From Candidatus Profundicultor aquiphilus (GTDB lineage Bacteria > Atribacterota > Atribacteria > Atribacterales > Caldatribacteriaceae), in the NCBI GenBank assembly GCA_013314795.1, contig JABUEZ010000144.1, positions 1-5,833 on the forward strand: a stretch of 5,833 bases of DNA, given 5' to 3'. The position numbers were made by a program, and so were the translations under genes. Below, piece by piece: positions 5,624 to 5,833 of the stretch. The notes under the pieces were generated by a model. That model saw nothing but the letters and a program-made list of their open reading frames with translations. It was not told the origin of the DNA and did not search any database. How positions within the stretch are numbered: the stretch's first letter is position 1; the number at the start of each line of letters is the position of its first letter.

Positions 5624-5700
5624 TGGCGCGCCCGGAGGGATTTGAACCCCCAACCTACGGATCCGTAGTCCGTTGCTCTATCCAATTGAGCCACGGGCGC
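5624..5700 (-). tRNA. tRNA-Arg (anticodon ACG)
   Basis: Read on the - strand, a full cloverleaf forms over 77 bases. The acceptor stem GCGCCCG/CGGGCGC is perfect. The D stem is GCTC/GAGC with loop AATTGGATA. The anticodon stem ACGGA/TCCGT encloses loop CTACGGA, giving anticodon ACG. The variable loop is AGGTT. The T stem GGGGG/CCCTC has one G-U pair and loop TTCAAAT. The discriminator is G and the CCA end is encoded (5626-5624). The ACG anticodon is normally edited to ICG by TadA and then reads CGU, CGC and CGA. The gene stands alone, with its own promoter upstream and its 3' end facing the HEPN gene. A protein-like frame through this region is an artefact of the tRNA sequence. Confidence 0.97.
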
Positions 5701-5717
5701 ACCGGAAAAGCAAATAT

Positions 5718-5746
5718 ATTGTATAATCTCACCTGTCAGGTGTCAA
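5718..5746 (-). promoter_or_regulatory. Sigma-70-type promoter of tRNA-Arg
   Basis: Read on the - strand, TTGACA (5746-5741) is a perfect -35 and TACAAT (5723-5718) a five-of-six -10, separated by exactly 17 bases. Transcription would begin near 5711, about 10 bases before the mature tRNA end at 5700. A 13-base perfect palindrome fills part of the spacer and the last two bases of the -35. Confidence 0.8.
5730..5742. repeat. Perfect palindrome CACCTG-T-CAGGTG inside the tRNA promoter
   Basis: Six-base perfect arms surround a single central base. It covers the end of the -35 element and 11 bases of the spacer, a position where a bound protein would block RNA polymerase. It is too compact to form an RNA hairpin, so a DNA-binding site is the more natural reading. 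No known operator is recognised. Confidence 0.5.
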
Positions 5747-5751
5747 TAAAA

Positions 5752-5779
5752 ATCTGGCTTTATCCTGCGCTTTCCAGAT
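5752..5779 (-). terminator. Possible terminator of the right-edge gene
   Basis: Read on the - strand, ATCTGG (5779-5774) and CCAGAT (5757-5752) form a perfect six-base stem with a 16-base loop, followed by TTTTATT. It spans the stop codon of the right-edge gene. The stem is short and the loop long, so it is a weak candidate. Confidence 0.35.
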
Positions 5780-5833
5780 GAAAGTGTTTCACTAAGTTGT
5801 CGAGCTCTTGCGAAAGATGGGTTAACTCTTCCA
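5760..5833 (-). CDS. C-terminal tail of a gene entering from the right; resembles the end of a methyl-accepting chemotaxis protein
   Basis: Seen: on the - strand an open frame from the right edge gives 23 complete codons, EELTHLSQELDNLVKHFHLE then SAG, and a TAA at 5762-5760. The heptad-like spacing of L, L, L and V with an ending of the LVxxFxL kind is typical of the signalling helix end of chemotaxis receptors. The stretch is too short to prove the family, and other coiled-coil proteins could end this way. A weak hairpin over the stop and the tRNA promoter just beyond fit a gene end here. Other frames in the same stretch are open too, so the frame choice rests on the helical pattern. Confidence 0.4.
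   Translation of the reverse strand, partial: EELTHLSQELDNLVKHFHLESAG

Noticed and set aside
5395..5694. A 99-codon - strand open frame starting MAQLDRATDYGSVGWGFKSL
   Set aside because: This is the familiar false protein produced by translating a tRNA gene; it overlaps tRNA-Arg and the HEPN gene.
5722..5727. TATAAT on the + strand as a promoter reading to the right
   Set aside because: It lacks a matching -35 or TG extension, overlaps the - strand tRNA promoter, and no + strand gene follows in the window.

Overview
The window reads as bacterial chromosome of moderate GC. It holds a tight, co-directional run of housekeeping genes on the + strand, followed by a small toxin-antitoxin module, with a tRNA gene and a gene tail on the - strand at the right edge. 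The order rseP-ispG-proS is the classical arrangement seen in Firmicutes and several other anaerobic lineages that make isoprenoids by the MEP pathway. I cannot name the organism. A deep-branching anaerobe (Firmicutes, Thermotogota or Atribacterota-like) is only a guess from gene order and the odd protein variants.

Layout: 1-337 is the C-terminal end of an RseP-type site-2 protease. 334-1392 is ispG. 1406-2668 is a prolyl-tRNA synthetase. 2646-3329 is a family 2 glycosyltransferase. About 3334-4608 is the ribosome-associated GTPase HflX. Junctions are overlaps or gaps of at most 13 bases and no promoter or terminator is visible between them, so the five genes are probably one operon whose start lies left of the window. 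The genes combine envelope quality control, isoprenoid precursor synthesis, translation and ribosome rescue, a normal mix for such an operon.

An AT-rich gap of about 190 bases (4609-4796) separates this operon from an MNT nucleotidyltransferase/HEPN gene pair (4797-5515). The pair has its own extended -10 promoter and an ATGA overlap. From family knowledge it is a type VII-like toxin-antitoxin module: the HEPN protein is the presumed RNase toxin and the MNT protein the presumed nucleotide-transferring antitoxin.

On the - strand, tRNA-Arg(ACG) with an encoded CCA lies at 5624-5700 behind a near-consensus sigma-70 promoter. The right edge carries the last 23 codons of another - strand gene, whose tail resembles the end of a chemotaxis receptor.

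The most notable points are: a prolyl-tRNA synthetase that lacks the editing (INS) domain, with its two flanking CxxC pairs brought together; an IspG whose usual SMTNT-type N-terminal motif is replaced; a glycosyltransferase whose DGS motif reads HGS; and a 13-base perfect palindrome embedded in the tRNA promoter. I see no CRISPR array, insertion sequence or clearly new multi-gene system.
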